Assembly (NCBI RefSeq): GCF_900099895.1 | Contig: NZ_FNDY01000003.1 | Coordinates: forward strand, 62,001-126,000 | DNA length: 64,000 nucleotides | Reading direction: 5' to 3' | Source: Paenibacillus naphthalenovorans | GTDB taxonomy: Bacteria > Bacillota > Bacilli > Paenibacillales > NBRC-103111 | In this document: positions 17,347-25,877 of the stretch, one piece after another | Layout of the letters: the number at the start of each line of letters is the position of its first letter | How positions within the stretch are numbered: the first letter of the stretch is position 1 | Notes under the pieces: model-generated | What the model saw: only the letters and a program-made list of their open reading frames with translations | Databases searched by the model: none | What the model was told of the DNA's origin: nothing | Position numbers and translations under genes: made by a program

Positions 17347-17359
17347 CTTGGTTTCTTGC

Positions 17360-17400
17360 AGCCCCGGGCTTCTTCGGCAAGAAAAGCCCAGGGCTTTCTC
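17360..17400 (+). terminator. terminator after tag
   Basis: AGCCCCGGGCTT pairs with AAGCCCAGGGCT, with one mismatch, followed by TTCTCTCTC. Confidence 0.7.
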
Positions 17401-17470
17401 TCTCCGTCGGTCAGACAGTGCTCGTCTGCGCGCATTTCCTGTATAGTTGCCTATTTTTAACAGTTTGTAT

Positions 17471-17499
17471 GACGTCCTTCTAGGTGAATGCATATGTTA
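17471..17499 (+). promoter_or_regulatory. candidate sigma-K promoter of the decapeptide-repeat gene
   Basis: The -10 element CATATGTTA matches CATAnnnTA fully. An AC core at 17472-17473 sits at the sigma-K -35 distance, 16 bases after the GACG tetrad. Sigma-K serves late mother-cell genes for coat and crust, which would fit a spore-surface protein. Confidence 0.45.
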
Positions 17500-17565
17500 G
17501 CAATGACTAATTGCGAAGGTTTCATCGTAGCATGAAAGGTCATTACGGAATATAGGAGGACACAT

Positions 17566-20500
17566 ATGAAAAAAGTGAGCCGCCGGAGTTCCGGCAAAGT
17601 CAGGCCGACACAAGGAAAACGGGTTGATGCGCTTACGAATGAATTGAGCTGGTTGGATTCGGGAGAAACGGCACGGAAGGAAGAAGCCGGCTTGAGCTCT
17701 TCTGCACCCGGACGCGTCAGGGAATCGGAGTCCGCTCAACCGAAAACGTTGCCGCCCGTCTCGAGGCGCCCTTCCTTGAAGCTTTCATCCCCGCTATCAT
17801 CAGGCGCTATCATTTATACGGACGATCTGGCCGACGAGTCGGTAACATCGGAAAAAATAGCCCGCTATGCCGTGGACGGATCCAAAATTAAACGCGGCAG
17901 CATTGCAAAGGACCATATTTCAGATTATGCGGTAGACGGTACGAAATTGTCTAATGGCAGTGTAACCCAACAAAAGCTGGCCCCCGGAGCGGTAACAGAA
18001 GAGCATCTGGCGGCCGGCGCGGTTACCTCGGATAAGATCCAGGACCGTGCGATCAGCGGTTCGAAGCTTCAAAATAACAGCATCACGTCAGACAAATTGG
18101 CGGATAAAACGATCGATGCCATGAAGATCGCCGAGCATTCGATACACACCAAGCACTTGGCGGACGAAGTCATAACGGAAGAGCTGATTCAGAATCAATC
18201 CATCACATCCGATAAAATCAAAAGCGGCGCGATTCAAACGATTCATATGGCCAACGGGGCCATCAATGTATCCAAATTGGCTGATGAGGCGGTGACCACA
18301 GAAAAGCTGAGGGACCAGTCCGTGACGTCCGCCAAGCTGGTGGACGGGGAAATCACCTCCAGCAAGCTGGCGGAGGGGGCGGTGACGGAGGAGAAATTAG
18401 CGCCATGGAGCGTTTCGTCCGAGCATTTGAAGATGCACTCGATTGTTAACGAGCATTTGACGGCAGGGCTTGTTCGAAGCGAACACATTGCCGATAAGCA
18501 GATTCAACCCAATCACATTTCGGACGGAGCGGTGCAAAGCGTCCATCTCAAGGACGGTGGGGTGACTTCCGCGAAGCTGTCCAAAGGGACTGTACAAGGA
18601 ATTCATCTGCAGGAGGCGGTCATTGAGGCTAAGCATATCCAGCAAGGGGTGATTGAGAACCGGCATTTGTCTCCGCGTGTGGTCACCGGTGATAAATTGG
18701 CAGCCTCCAGTGTCGGCGTATCCCAACTGATCGACGGGGCCGTGACTGCCGAGAAGCTTGCCGAGCAATCGGTCAACTCCCGTAAACTGGCGAAGGCTTC
18801 GGTAAAAGGCGAGCATTTGACGCCCGGGACGGTAGGGTCGGCGCATATTGCCGATAAAGCGGTGATTTCGGGGCATCTGGCGGAAAAAACCGTCGCAGCG
18901 GAACACCTTCAGGACCGTGCTGTGACAACGGAGAAGCTGCACGACCGCTCCATCACTTCCGAGAAGCTGAGCAACGGTGCGGTGCAGCAGCAGCATTTGC
19001 AAGAGGGAGCCGTTCATACCGGACATCTCTCGAATCATAGCGTAACGACCTCCAAAATATCCAGCGAATCGGTATCCACGGATAAGCTTACGAATCTGGC
19101 AGTCACAACGGCAAAGCTGGCGCATGCCAGTGTGACTTCGGAAAAGCTTGCCAAGGAAGCGGTGCAGGCGGATCATCTGTCCCCCGGATCGGTTCAGCAT
19201 GTGCACCTTGGGACAGGATCCGTGAAGGCGCAGCACTTGGAGGATGGCGCGGTGAGGACGGAGAAGCTGGCCGAAGGCGCCGTGACGGGACTTCAAATCG
19301 CAGATGGAGCCGTGAGCGCCTCACATCTGGCCGAAGGCGCCGTCGACGGCCGGAGAATCGCTGCAGGCGCTGTGACATCGGAACATCTGGCTGAACGCTC
19401 CGTAGGACCGGAACATCTCACTGCCGAGGCCGTAGGTGAAGAGCATTTGATGTCCAATGCGGTAACGACGGAAAAGCTGGCATACGGCGCAGTAAACGGC
19501 AGTCGTCTGGCTTGGGGAGCTGTTGCAAGGGAGCACCTGACCCCGGGGGCTGTCGGCCCAACACAGCTCGAGCCTGAGTCGGTAGGTGAAGATCAGCTGA
19601 GTCCGAAGGCGGTGACCAGGGAGAAGCTGGCGCCGGGAGCGGTGGACGGGAGCCGTCTGGCCGCGGGTGCCGTCGGATCGGAGCATCTGGCTTCCGGTGC
19701 CGTCGGATCGGTCCAGCTTGCCGCCGGAGCGGTAGGCCAAGCGCAGTTGGAGGCAGAAGCGGTGACGACGGAGAAGCTGGCGCCGGGAGCGGTGGACGGA
19801 AGCCGTCTGGCTGCGGGAGCCGTTGTATCGGAGCATCTGTCCCCCGGTGCCGTCGGATCGCTTCAGCTCGCCGAAGGGTCGGTAGGCGAAGAACAGCTGC
19901 AACTGCAGGCGGTGACGACGGAGAAGCTGGCGCCGGGAGCGGTGGACGGAAGCCGTCTGGCCGCGGGAGCCGTTTCCTCGGAGCATCTGACCTCGTATTC
20001 CGTCGGCTCGGAGCACCTTACTTTCTATGCTGTCGGTGAGGTGCATTTGATGCCGGAGGCCGTGACCTTGGAGAAGCTGGCGCCCGGTGCGGTGGACGGG
20101 AGCCGTCTGGCTGAGGGTTCGGTCGGTTCTCAACACCTGACACCCGGAAGCGTCGGTCCCCTGCACCTCGCTTCGGAGTCGGTAGGAGAAGAGCAGCTTC
20201 AGCCGCAGGCCGTAACGGCGGAGAAGCTGGCGCCGGGAGCGGTGGTCGGCAGTCGTCTTGCCGCGGGCTCGGTAACATCCGAGCATCTGACCCCGGGCGC
20301 CGTTGCTTTGAAGCATCTCGCCGTCGATGCGGTTGGCGAAGCGCAGATAAGGCCGTATGCCGTGACCACGGAGAAGCTGGCGCATGGCGCGGTGGTCGGC
20401 AGCCGGTTGGCCGAAGGCTCGATCACGGCGAAGCATCTGACCCTGGGCTCTGTCGGTCCGGAGCACCTGGCCGAAGAAGCGGTCGGTGCAGCCCAGCTGG

Positions 20501-22041
20501 GTGCGGAGGCGGTGACGACGGAGAAGCTGGCGCCCGGCGCGGTGGACGGCAGCCGGTTGGCTGAAGGCTCCGTTGGTCCGGAGCATTTGGCCTTGGGCTC
20601 TGTCGGTCCGGAGCACCTGGCTCCTGAAGCGGTCGGCGAAGCACAAATCGGACCACAGGCCGTCACCGCGGAGAAGCTGGCGCCCGGGTCGGTCGTCGGC
20701 AGCCGGTTGGCTGCGGGCTCTGTCGGTTCGGAGCACCTGGCTCCTGAAGCGGTCGGCGAAGCACAAATCGGACCGCAGGCCGTCACCTTGGAGAAGCTGG
20801 CGCCTGGCGCGGTGGACGGCAGCCGGCTGGCTGAAGGCTCCGTCAGTTTCAAGCATTTGACGTCGGGCTCTGTCGGCTCGGAGCACCTGACCGAAGAAGC
20901 GGTCGGTGCAGCCCAGCTGGGTGCGGAGGCGGTGACGACGGAGAAGCTGGCACCCGGCGCGGTAGACGGCAGCCGGTTGGCTGAAGGCTCCGTTGGTCCG
21001 GAGCATTTGACCTTGGAGTGCGTCAGATTGGAGCACCTGGCTGCAGGAGCGGTCGGTGCAGCCCAACTGGGTGCGGAGGCGGTGACGACGGAGAAGCTGG
21101 CGCCGGGAGCGGTGAACGGCAGCCGGCTGGCTGAGGGCTCTGTCGGCTCGGAGCATCTGACGTCCGGTTCCGTTAAATCGAAGCATCTGACGTCCGGTTC
21201 GGTTAAATCGAAGCATCTGGCAGTCGATGCCGTGGGTGAAGCCAATTTGAGGCCGTATGCGGTGACGATGGAGAAGATCGCGCTGGGCGCGGTGGACAGC
21301 AGCCGGCTGGCCGACGGGGCCGTCACGTCGAAGCATTTGGGTGATGAAACGGTGGATGGATTCCATATTAAGCAGGAAACTATATCCGGATATCATCTGA
21401 TCCCGGGAACGATCTCTCTGCTTCATTTGGAACCTAAGCTTCAAACGCTGCTGAACGGACTTTCCGTTAGAGAAGGAAAGCGGGAGACGAAGGGGCTTGC
21501 GGATAAGAAGCCTGCTGCTGAAATTCGTCCGGAGGAGGAACGTTTGGCCCCGAATCCGGCCGAGAACAAAGCGGAGGCTCCGGCAAAGGAATCAAACGAA
21601 AAGTCCGAAAAGGCGCATACCAAAGAGCCTGCGGCAGAAGGAACGGAAAAGCCGAAGAGCGACAAAATATATTTGCATGCGATCGATATAGAGACGGAGA
21701 ACGATAAGGAAAATACGATCCTGGACGATAAGAACGAACGGCAGCATCCGTTGTTTTTCCCCGCACCGGAAAGAAAGCTGCTGACCACTTCGCAGCAGTT
21801 CGGTCTGAGCAGCTTCTCTTTCTCCAGTGAAACGGAAAGTGCGGCCATTCCCGTCATTTTTGATCGGCCGTACGCTGACGATAACTATGTTCTTGTCGGA
21901 ACAACGAGCCACCCCGGCTGCTACGCCGTGATCCAGAGCAAACAGGATAGCGGTGCGGTTATCGAAGTCGTACGATGCAATGTTTCCGGCGAGTTCCAAG
22001 GGGTTGTCAACTGGATTGCCATCGGAAGCGTGTATGAATAA
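17566..22041 (+). CDS. giant decapeptide-repeat protein, predicted surface fibre
   Basis: 1491 residues. Residues 1-91 are basic and Ser-rich with no signal peptide. From about residue 92 an unbroken run of about 120 ten-residue units follows, consensus [AS]V[TG]xE[KH]LAxG. A charged Glu/Lys-rich linker (about 1300-1400) leads to a C-terminal domain of about 70 residues ending NWIAIGSVYE, resembling H-type lectin or fibre-tip folds. The unit has regularly spaced Val and Leu, as expected for a beta-solenoid or trimeric fibre shaft. AGGAGG precedes the ATG at 17566. It lies beside a YheC/D spore-coat gene and has a sigma-K-like promoter, so a spore-surface filament is proposed; that role is inference. 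Confidence 0.88.
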   Translation: MKKVSRRSSGKVRPTQGKRVDALTNELSWLDSGETARKEEAGLSSSAPGRVRESESAQPKTLPPVSRRPSLKLSSPLSSGAIIYTDDLADESVTSEKIARYAVDGSKIKRGSIAKDHISDYAVDGTKLSNGSVTQQKLAPGAVTEEHLAAGAVTSDKIQDRAISGSKLQNNSITSDKLADKTIDAMKIAEHSIHTKHLADEVITEELIQNQSITSDKIKSGAIQTIHMANGAINVSKLADEAVTTEKLRDQSVTSAKLVDGEITSSKLAEGAVTEEKLAPWSVSSEHLKMHSIVNEHLTAGLVRSEHIADKQIQPNHISDGAVQSVHLKDGGVTSAKLSKGTVQGIHLQEAVIEAKHIQQGVIENRHLSPRVVTGDKLAASSVGVSQLIDGAVTAEKLAEQSVNSRKLAKASVKGEHLTPGTVGSAHIADKAVISGHLAEKTVAAEHLQDRAVTTEKLHDRSITSEKLSNGAVQQQHLQEGAVHTGHLSNHSVTTSKISSESVSTDKLTNLAVTTAKLAHASVTSEKLAKEAVQADHLSPGSVQHVHLGTGSVKAQHLEDGAVRTEKLAEGAVTGLQIADGAVSASHLAEGAVDGRRIAAGAVTSEHLAERSVGPEHLTAEAVGEEHLMSNAVTTEKLAYGAVNGSRLAWGAVAREHLTPGAVGPTQLEPESVGEDQLSPKAVTREKLAPGAVDGSRLAAGAVGSEHLASGAVGSVQLAAGAVGQAQLEAEAVTTEKLAPGAVDGSRLAAGAVVSEHLSPGAVGSLQLAEGSVGEEQLQLQAVTTEKLAPGAVDGSRLAAGAVSSEHLTSYSVGSEHLTFYAVGEVHLMPEAVTLEKLAPGAVDGSRLAEGSVGSQHLTPGSVGPLHLASESVGEEQLQPQAVTAEKLAPGAVVGSRLAAGSVTSEHLTPGAVALKHLAVDAVGEAQIRPYAVTTEKLAHGAVVGSRLAEGSITAKHLTLGSVGPEHLAEEAVGAAQLGAEAVTTEKLAPGAVDGSRLAEGSVGPEHLALGSVGPEHLAPEAVGEAQIGPQAVTAEKLAPGSVVGSRLAAGSVGSEHLAPEAVGEAQIGPQAVTLEKLAPGAVDGSRLAEGSVSFKHLTSGSVGSEHLTEEAVGAAQLGAEAVTTEKLAPGAVDGSRLAEGSVGPEHLTLECVRLEHLAAGAVGAAQLGAEAVTTEKLAPGAVNGSRLAEGSVGSEHLTSGSVKSKHLTSGSVKSKHLAVDAVGEANLRPYAVTMEKIALGAVDSSRLADGAVTSKHLGDETVDGFHIKQETISGYHLIPGTISLLHLEPKLQTLLNGLSVREGKRETKGLADKKPAAEIRPEEERLAPNPAENKAEAPAKESNEKSEKAHTKEPAAEGTEKPKSDKIYLHAIDIETENDKENTILDDKNERQHPLFFPAPERKLLTTSQQFGLSSFSFSSETESAAIPVIFDRPYADDNYVLVGTTSHPGCYAVIQSKQDSGAVIEVVRCNVSGEFQGVVNWIAIGSVYE
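17839..21438 (+). repeat. 120 tandem 30-bp coding units
   Basis: Units of 30 bp keep one register from 17839 to 21438 (3,600 bp). The first units are diverged (SVTSEKIARY, AVDGSKIKRG); the later ones are much more alike. The register is preserved across all internal length changes. Confidence 0.9.
19471..21300 (+). repeat. higher-order 150-bp repeats within the decapeptide array
   Basis: A near-identical segment starting GAGAAGCTGGCG recurs at 19471, 19621, 19771, 19921, 20071, 20221, 20371, 20521, 20671, 20791, 20941, 21091 and 21271. Spacing is 150 bp except for one of 120 and one of 180, that is, loss or gain of one 30-bp unit. This marks recent expansion in blocks of five decapeptides. 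Confidence 0.9.
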
Positions 22042-22049
22042 ATCAATAC

Positions 22050-22081
22050 AGGCTTGTTCCCGGCAGGAGCAAGCCTTTTAT
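22050..22081 (+). terminator. terminator after the decapeptide-repeat gene
   Basis: AGGCTTG (22050-22056) and CAAGCCT (22070-22076) pair around a TCC/GGA inner stem, followed by TTTAT. Confidence 0.75.
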
Positions 22082-22144
22082 ACGTCTCGTGCCTCCCGGC
22101 CTCTGGGTGGAATTCCGCTTGTTCCGGCATTTCGCTAAACTCAG

Positions 22145-23278
22145 TCAACGATCCGCTTTGCCGGCGTGAGGGCGATCGACTTCCTTGCCGGAGGTAAGAA
22201 GATGTTTGGCGAAAGCCATCGGATTCTCGTAGGAGGCTTTCCACTCTTTCAGCATACCGGCGTTAAGGAAGCTGTATCGCTGGTCCTTCCCGTTGCATTC
22301 AATGAACATAGGGACACCGTCTGTGGTCAAACCGATATCCAGTCCCAGGTCGGCCATGCAGGGGAGGCTTTGTCCCAGCTGATCAGCCACGCTTAGGGCC
22401 AAATGATGGATACTCCTTATCACTTCTTCGTGTGTCAGGTGGGGATATTCCTGCTGCAAAATCTCCTCCAACCGGTGAATCGTGCTGCCCTGGGATACAT
22501 TGGTCAAAAATATCCGGTCTGAAGCCACTTTGGCGACGATTCCTGTAATTTTCCATTCGCCCGCAGCTCCTCGCTGGACGGCAACCCTGAGGTCGAACGG
22601 ACGTTTCTTATAGGTTGCCAGGGCGACACACTGCTGAACGATATATTTTCCGTTTTGCAATCTGCGGCGCAGGACGGGGGGCAGTTTGAGGCCGTTGAAT
22701 ACAATCGAATGCCATTTGGTATTGCGCACATGAAGTGTGGACGGATAAAGCAATTTCCACTTTTTTTGCGTGCGGGATAATTTCATGACTCCGCGTCCCT
22801 TGCTGCTTCGGTCAGGTTTAATAATGATGGAATCAAATTGTTTCATCATCGATTTTACATTGGCGGGGGTGGCTTTGCGGGTCCGCGGCAAGTAGGGCTG
22901 CAAGCCGGGGTTTTTCATCAGCACATTGTGAATGAAGAGCTTGCCGTAACGGTTCCAAGAGTTAAAGAGCACCCTTCCTTCATCGGACCAGCTTCGAAGT
23001 GTGCGGAATTCCTTTATACCGTTATAAATGGCGCGATTATGAATGACTTGAGGCATAGGGACGACAGCCAATTCAAATTTGTCGTCGTCCGTTTGTACAT
23101 AAGCTTTAATCCAAGCCTTTCCTGCCTTATAATCACGGATTCGAAAAAAGCATGGCGTAATCCCGAATTTCTTGCCCGCCTCTAGGTAATAATCGATCCT
23201 CTCGTATTTGGTTTTTCCTAAAGGTATTCCAGCGTACATCACATCGTTGACGAGGATGCCTACGTAGGGAGGCAGCAT
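22145..23278 (-). CDS. YheC/YheD-family ATP-grasp protein (spore coat associated)
   Basis: 377 residues. It begins MLPPYVGILVNDVMYAGIP, the usual start of this family, and carries an ATP-grasp domain: IIIKPDRSSKGRGV (about 145-160), YIVQQCVAL, FDLRVAVQR, and DLGLDIGLTTDGVPMFIECNGKDQRY for metal and ATP binding. Family members are associated with the endospore coat in Bacillus; the ligation reaction is not known. The ATG at 23278 follows AAAGGAGTGATAGCC; a longer frame to 23497 has no site. Its own sigma-K-like promoter precedes it. Confidence 0.88.
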   Translation of the reverse strand: MLPPYVGILVNDVMYAGIPLGKTKYERIDYYLEAGKKFGITPCFFRIRDYKAGKAWIKAYVQTDDDKFELAVVPMPQVIHNRAIYNGIKEFRTLRSWSDEGRVLFNSWNRYGKLFIHNVLMKNPGLQPYLPRTRKATPANVKSMMKQFDSIIIKPDRSSKGRGVMKLSRTQKKWKLLYPSTLHVRNTKWHSIVFNGLKLPPVLRRRLQNGKYIVQQCVALATYKKRPFDLRVAVQRGAAGEWKITGIVAKVASDRIFLTNVSQGSTIHRLEEILQQEYPHLTHEEVIRSIHHLALSVADQLGQSLPCMADLGLDIGLTTDGVPMFIECNGKDQRYSFLNAGMLKEWKASYENPMAFAKHLLTSGKEVDRPHAGKADR

Positions 23279-23324
23279 GGCTATCACTCCTTTGTCCCCG
23301 GATTCGGAGTAATACTTGACCATA

Positions 23325-23353
23325 CAGCATATGTGACCGGGGGAAAGGGGGTT
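23325..23353 (-). promoter_or_regulatory. candidate sigma-K promoter of the YheC/D gene
   Basis: On the minus strand AACC (fits mACm), a 16-base spacer, then CATATGCTG, one base short of CATAnnnTA. It lies 47 bases before the start codon. Confidence 0.4.
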
Positions 23354-23432
23354 TGGACAGGTATCGTAGGCATTTAATGGGATCGTACATTGAGCATGCG
23401 GATTGACGTGAAGTAAAGTACAGAGAGGCAAT

Positions 23433-23462
23433 AAAAAAACTATTCCTTCGCAGAAATAGTTT
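23433..23462 (-). terminator. terminator of the small helical-protein operon
   Basis: On the minus strand AAACTATT pairs with AATAGTTT across a ten-base loop and is followed by TTTTATT. It overlaps the stop codon of the last small gene. Confidence 0.75.
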
Positions 23463-23790
23463 GAGGACGGTAATGAACCAGCGTTTGGTTGATCCACGGT
23501 TTTTGAGGGATTCCGCTGGTTTTTTTTCGTATTTTGATTCCAATCATTTTGACTGCAATCTGCCTTTGGTACTTGCTGAGCGCTTCCATTTGCTCAACAA
23601 GCCTCTCACCGGCCGGCTCCGTTTTTTCCGCAACGTCCGCTACGCTTTCCAAAATTCTGGACAGCGCACGCTGACTTCGGGCAAGCGAAATTAGAATATG
23701 AAGCTTTGTTCGCGCTTCTTCCTCATGCCAGTTCACTTTGAATTTCCTCCGAACGATATTGGATTGATCAACCTGTGATCCCCGGATCAT
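23440..23790 (-). CDS. small helical protein, third of a related trio
   Basis: 116 residues, unknown function, predicted mostly helical. The core LHILISLARSQRALSRILESVADVAEKTEPAGERLVEQ resembles segments in the next two upstream genes. The C-terminal 35 residues are basic. The ATG at 23790 overlaps the preceding gene by 23 bases, with a GGGAGG site upstream. It ends in a terminator. Its position before a YheC/D gene suggests spore association, but nothing in the protein proves this. Confidence 0.65.
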   Translation of the reverse strand: MIRGSQVDQSNIVRRKFKVNWHEEEARTKLHILISLARSQRALSRILESVADVAEKTEPAGERLVEQMEALSKYQRQIAVKMIGIKIRKKTSGIPQKPWINQTLVHYRPQTISAKE

Positions 23791-24076
23791 TGGCGCCGCC
23801 TCCCTCTTGGTCCCCTAAAAGAGCCTGAAGATTCTTCGAAAGCGCCAGCTCCATTTTGGTTAAACCGTCAATGACTTCCAGCAGATGATCGTGGATTTCC
23901 ACGGTTTTTGCAACCTGCTCACCTTGATTTTCAAATTGCATGGAGGATATGTGATGGCAAAGCCATTGGCTTGAACGGGAGGCTTCGATAGCTTTTGCTT
24001 CAAGAATTAGCGATATATTGAACTGTAATCGGGAAACGGATTGCAAGATTCTGTAATAAGAGTCCTCTCTGCTCAT
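23768..24076 (-). CDS. small helical protein, second of a related trio
   Basis: 102 residues, unknown function. It contains SVSRLQFNISLILEAKAIEASRSSQWLCHHI, which lines up with the ILES-region of its two neighbours, then a second helical half with VEIHDHLLEVIDGLTKMELALSKNLQALL. The ATG at 24076 follows GAGGGTAACC. It overlaps the downstream gene, so the two are translated together. The trio looks like an ancient duplication. Confidence 0.65.
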   Translation of the reverse strand: MSREDSYYRILQSVSRLQFNISLILEAKAIEASRSSQWLCHHISSMQFENQGEQVAKTVEIHDHLLEVIDGLTKMELALSKNLQALLGDQEGGGANDPGITG

Positions 24077-24105
24077 GGTTACCCTCTTTCCATTATCAAC
24101 ATACG

Positions 24106-24399
24106 TTATTCTTCCCCGTCGGAGCTTCGCTGTTCTTTCATGATCAAATTCAAATTATCCCCAATGGCGTCGGACAGATCGGCAAGGCTGTTCAGATAGG
24201 CCGCAACGTTTTTGGTGACAAGCAGAGAACCTTCCATCAATGCCGGAATATCATCAAAAGTCGGGTTATACTCGGGAATTTCATGAACGAGCTCGGCCAT
24301 CCGTACGGCGACATGCCTCTCCGACTCCAGAATTTTCGACATTTCCCAATGCGAGGAGGCCATATGTTCGATAATGCTGGTTGCTTGCTGATGCATCAT
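24106..24399 (-). CDS. small helical protein, first of a related trio
   Basis: 97 residues, unknown function. The pattern is SIIEHMASSHWEMSKILESERHVAVRMAELVHEIPEYNP followed by LLVTKNVAAYLNSLADLSDAIGDNLNLIMKEQ, two helical halves separated by a short turn. The ATG at 24399 has GGGAGG upstream. It heads an operon of three related small genes running toward the YheC/D gene. Confidence 0.7.
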   Translation of the reverse strand: MMHQQATSIIEHMASSHWEMSKILESERHVAVRMAELVHEIPEYNPTFDDIPALMEGSLLVTKNVAAYLNSLADLSDAIGDNLNLIMKEQRSSDGEE

Positions 24400-24524
24400 T
24401 CATCCTCCCTTATAAACAAAATTATGCCATAATATATGCTGCTCCGGTAAACGGGAACATTGGCATTGGCCCAGCGGAATCGCAGCTTTCGTCCATTTTG
24501 TAAAGGAGAATGTTCCAAATGAAG

Positions 24525-24545
24525 GTCCCTTCGCGGGGAAGGGAC
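24525..24545 (-). terminator. stem-loop after fabH, probable terminator
   Basis: GTCCCTTC (24525-24532) pairs with GAAGGGAC (24538-24545). The following T content on the minus strand is weak (CTTCATTT), so termination efficiency is uncertain. Confidence 0.45.
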
Positions 24546-24571
24546 GCTATTTGTATAACATATGCCAGTGT

Positions 24572-25576
24572 TTATCTTTTGCTCAACGGTTCCTTCCATT
24601 TCAGGAGCAAACCTCCATGTACAAAACCTCCTCCGAAGCCGTACATAAGCACCTTGTCGCCTTCTTTCAGCAAGCCCTGCTTGATCCCCTGATGTAAAGC
24701 GAGAGGGATGGTCGCGGCCGAGGTGTTGCCAAAATACTCGATGGTATGCAGAGTTTTTTCCAACGGAATCCCCGTTCTCTCGCATACGGACTCGATGATC
24801 CGGAGATTGGCGCTGTGAGGGATAAACCAATCCACACTGCCGCTGGACAGACCGGCTTGTTTAAGCAGTTCGGCTACACCTTTGGGCACAGTCTGTACGG
24901 CGAACTTATATACCTCCCGGCCGTTCTGCACCAGCTTGCCGCCGGCGTTTACGGGTACCCCGTTCAAGGAGGAGGCGATGCCGGTCCGGTACAGGTGCAC
25001 GCCCCCGGTGCCGTCGGAGCCGAAGGTAGACGCGAGCCAACTCGCTTCCGCCCCTTCGGCATCCCGTTCCAGCAGCACGGCTCCTGCTCCGTCGCCGAAC
25101 AAAATGCATGTCGTGCGGTCCGTGTAATCCGTTATTTTGGATAAGGCGTCGGCGCCGATCACGAGCGCCTTGCGGTGCAGCCCTGACGCGAGCATGCTTC
25201 TTGCCGTATGCAGGCTGTAGATGAACCCGGCGCACGCGGCGCTGAGATCGAACGCGAGTGTCTGCGGAATGCCGAAGTGGGCTTGGACCAGGCTGGCGGT
25301 CGAAGGGAAAGTGAAGTCCGGGGTGCTGGTCGAAACGATGAGCAGATCCACGTCATCCAATGCGGCTCCGTACCGGTTCACGAGATCCTTGACCGCTTCA
25401 ATGCACAAGTGGCTGGTATACTCTTCGGGCGCCGATATGCGTCTTTCGCGGATGCCCGTTCGCTGAACGATCCATTCGTCGTCGGTTTCCACCATACGCT
25501 CCAGATCCGCATTCGTCAGCCGGCGTTCGGGCGTGTAGCTGCCAACCGCCGTTATTCTTGGAACGAATTGATTCAT
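24572..25576 (-). CDS. fabH: 3-oxoacyl-ACP synthase III (FabH)
   Basis: 334-residue cytoplasmic condensing enzyme that starts fatty acid synthesis from an acyl-CoA and malonyl-ACP. The catalytic triad is Cys115 (LSAACAGF), His254 (PHSANLRI) and Asn284 (YFGNTSAATIP). The N-terminus (RITAVGSYTPERRLTNADLE) and the end (GFGGGFVHGGLLLKW) match the family. The ATG at 25576 lies eight bases after GAGGTG; GTG at 25582 is an alternative. A FapR box lies upstream. It stands alone, not with fabF or other fab genes. Confidence 0.95.
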   Translation of the reverse strand: MNQFVPRITAVGSYTPERRLTNADLERMVETDDEWIVQRTGIRERRISAPEEYTSHLCIEAVKDLVNRYGAALDDVDLLIVSTSTPDFTFPSTASLVQAHFGIPQTLAFDLSAACAGFIYSLHTARSMLASGLHRKALVIGADALSKITDYTDRTTCILFGDGAGAVLLERDAEGAEASWLASTFGSDGTGGVHLYRTGIASSLNGVPVNAGGKLVQNGREVYKFAVQTVPKGVAELLKQAGLSSGSVDWFIPHSANLRIIESVCERTGIPLEKTLHTIEYFGNTSAATIPLALHQGIKQGLLKEGDKVLMYGFGGGFVHGGLLLKWKEPLSKR

Positions 25577-25617
25577 GATCACATCACCTCAGTTTATTAT
25601 ATTCACGCTCAAAAAAA

Positions 25618-25648
25618 ATTATAACCTGATATTAGTACTTGGTACCAA
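25618..25648 (-). promoter_or_regulatory. fabH promoter with FapR operator
   Basis: TTAGTACTTGGTACCAA (25632-25648) closely matches the FapR consensus TTAGTACCTAGTACTAA, a site freed when malonyl-CoA accumulates. A TATAAT -10 on the minus strand is at 25618-25623. The operator overlaps the -35 region, as expected for repression. Confidence 0.75.
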
Positions 25649-25877
25649 AAATGATACATGGGCTTTTGCATTCTGTCAATGCGTTTAATACGATAAGGAG
25701 TTACAGCTTGTTTTATTATGTTAGAATAGGGGTATCATTCGTTCGTCGATATCATACCGGCAAAATTCAGAGGGCCATACGGCTGTGTCTTAGAGAAGGG
25801 ACGCCCGATTTCTATGCAGGTTCGTATATCCGTATAGAATGGAATCCAATCCATGCGCGAGCTGTGAGGTGAAGCAG

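Noticed and set aside
19321-21444. Long minus-strand frame (707 codons) and another of 375 codons (20199-21326) opposite the decapeptide gene
   Set aside because: They mirror the 30-bp repeat, which has no stops in several frames. No ribosome site and an Arg/Gln- or Pro/Thr-rich product typical of antisense shadow frames.
23476-23527. Plus-strand AACCAGCG/CGCTGGTT hairpin with T-run
   Set aside because: It lies inside the minus-strand small-protein gene and no plus-strand gene ends there.
24396-24830. 144-codon minus-strand frame over the end of fabH
   Set aside because: Overlaps fabH in another frame and has no recognisable pattern.
25639-25872. 77-codon plus-strand frame between fabH and the kinase gene
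   Set aside because: No ribosome site, starts at a GTG/TTG-type codon inside the FapR box, and the product resembles random sequence.
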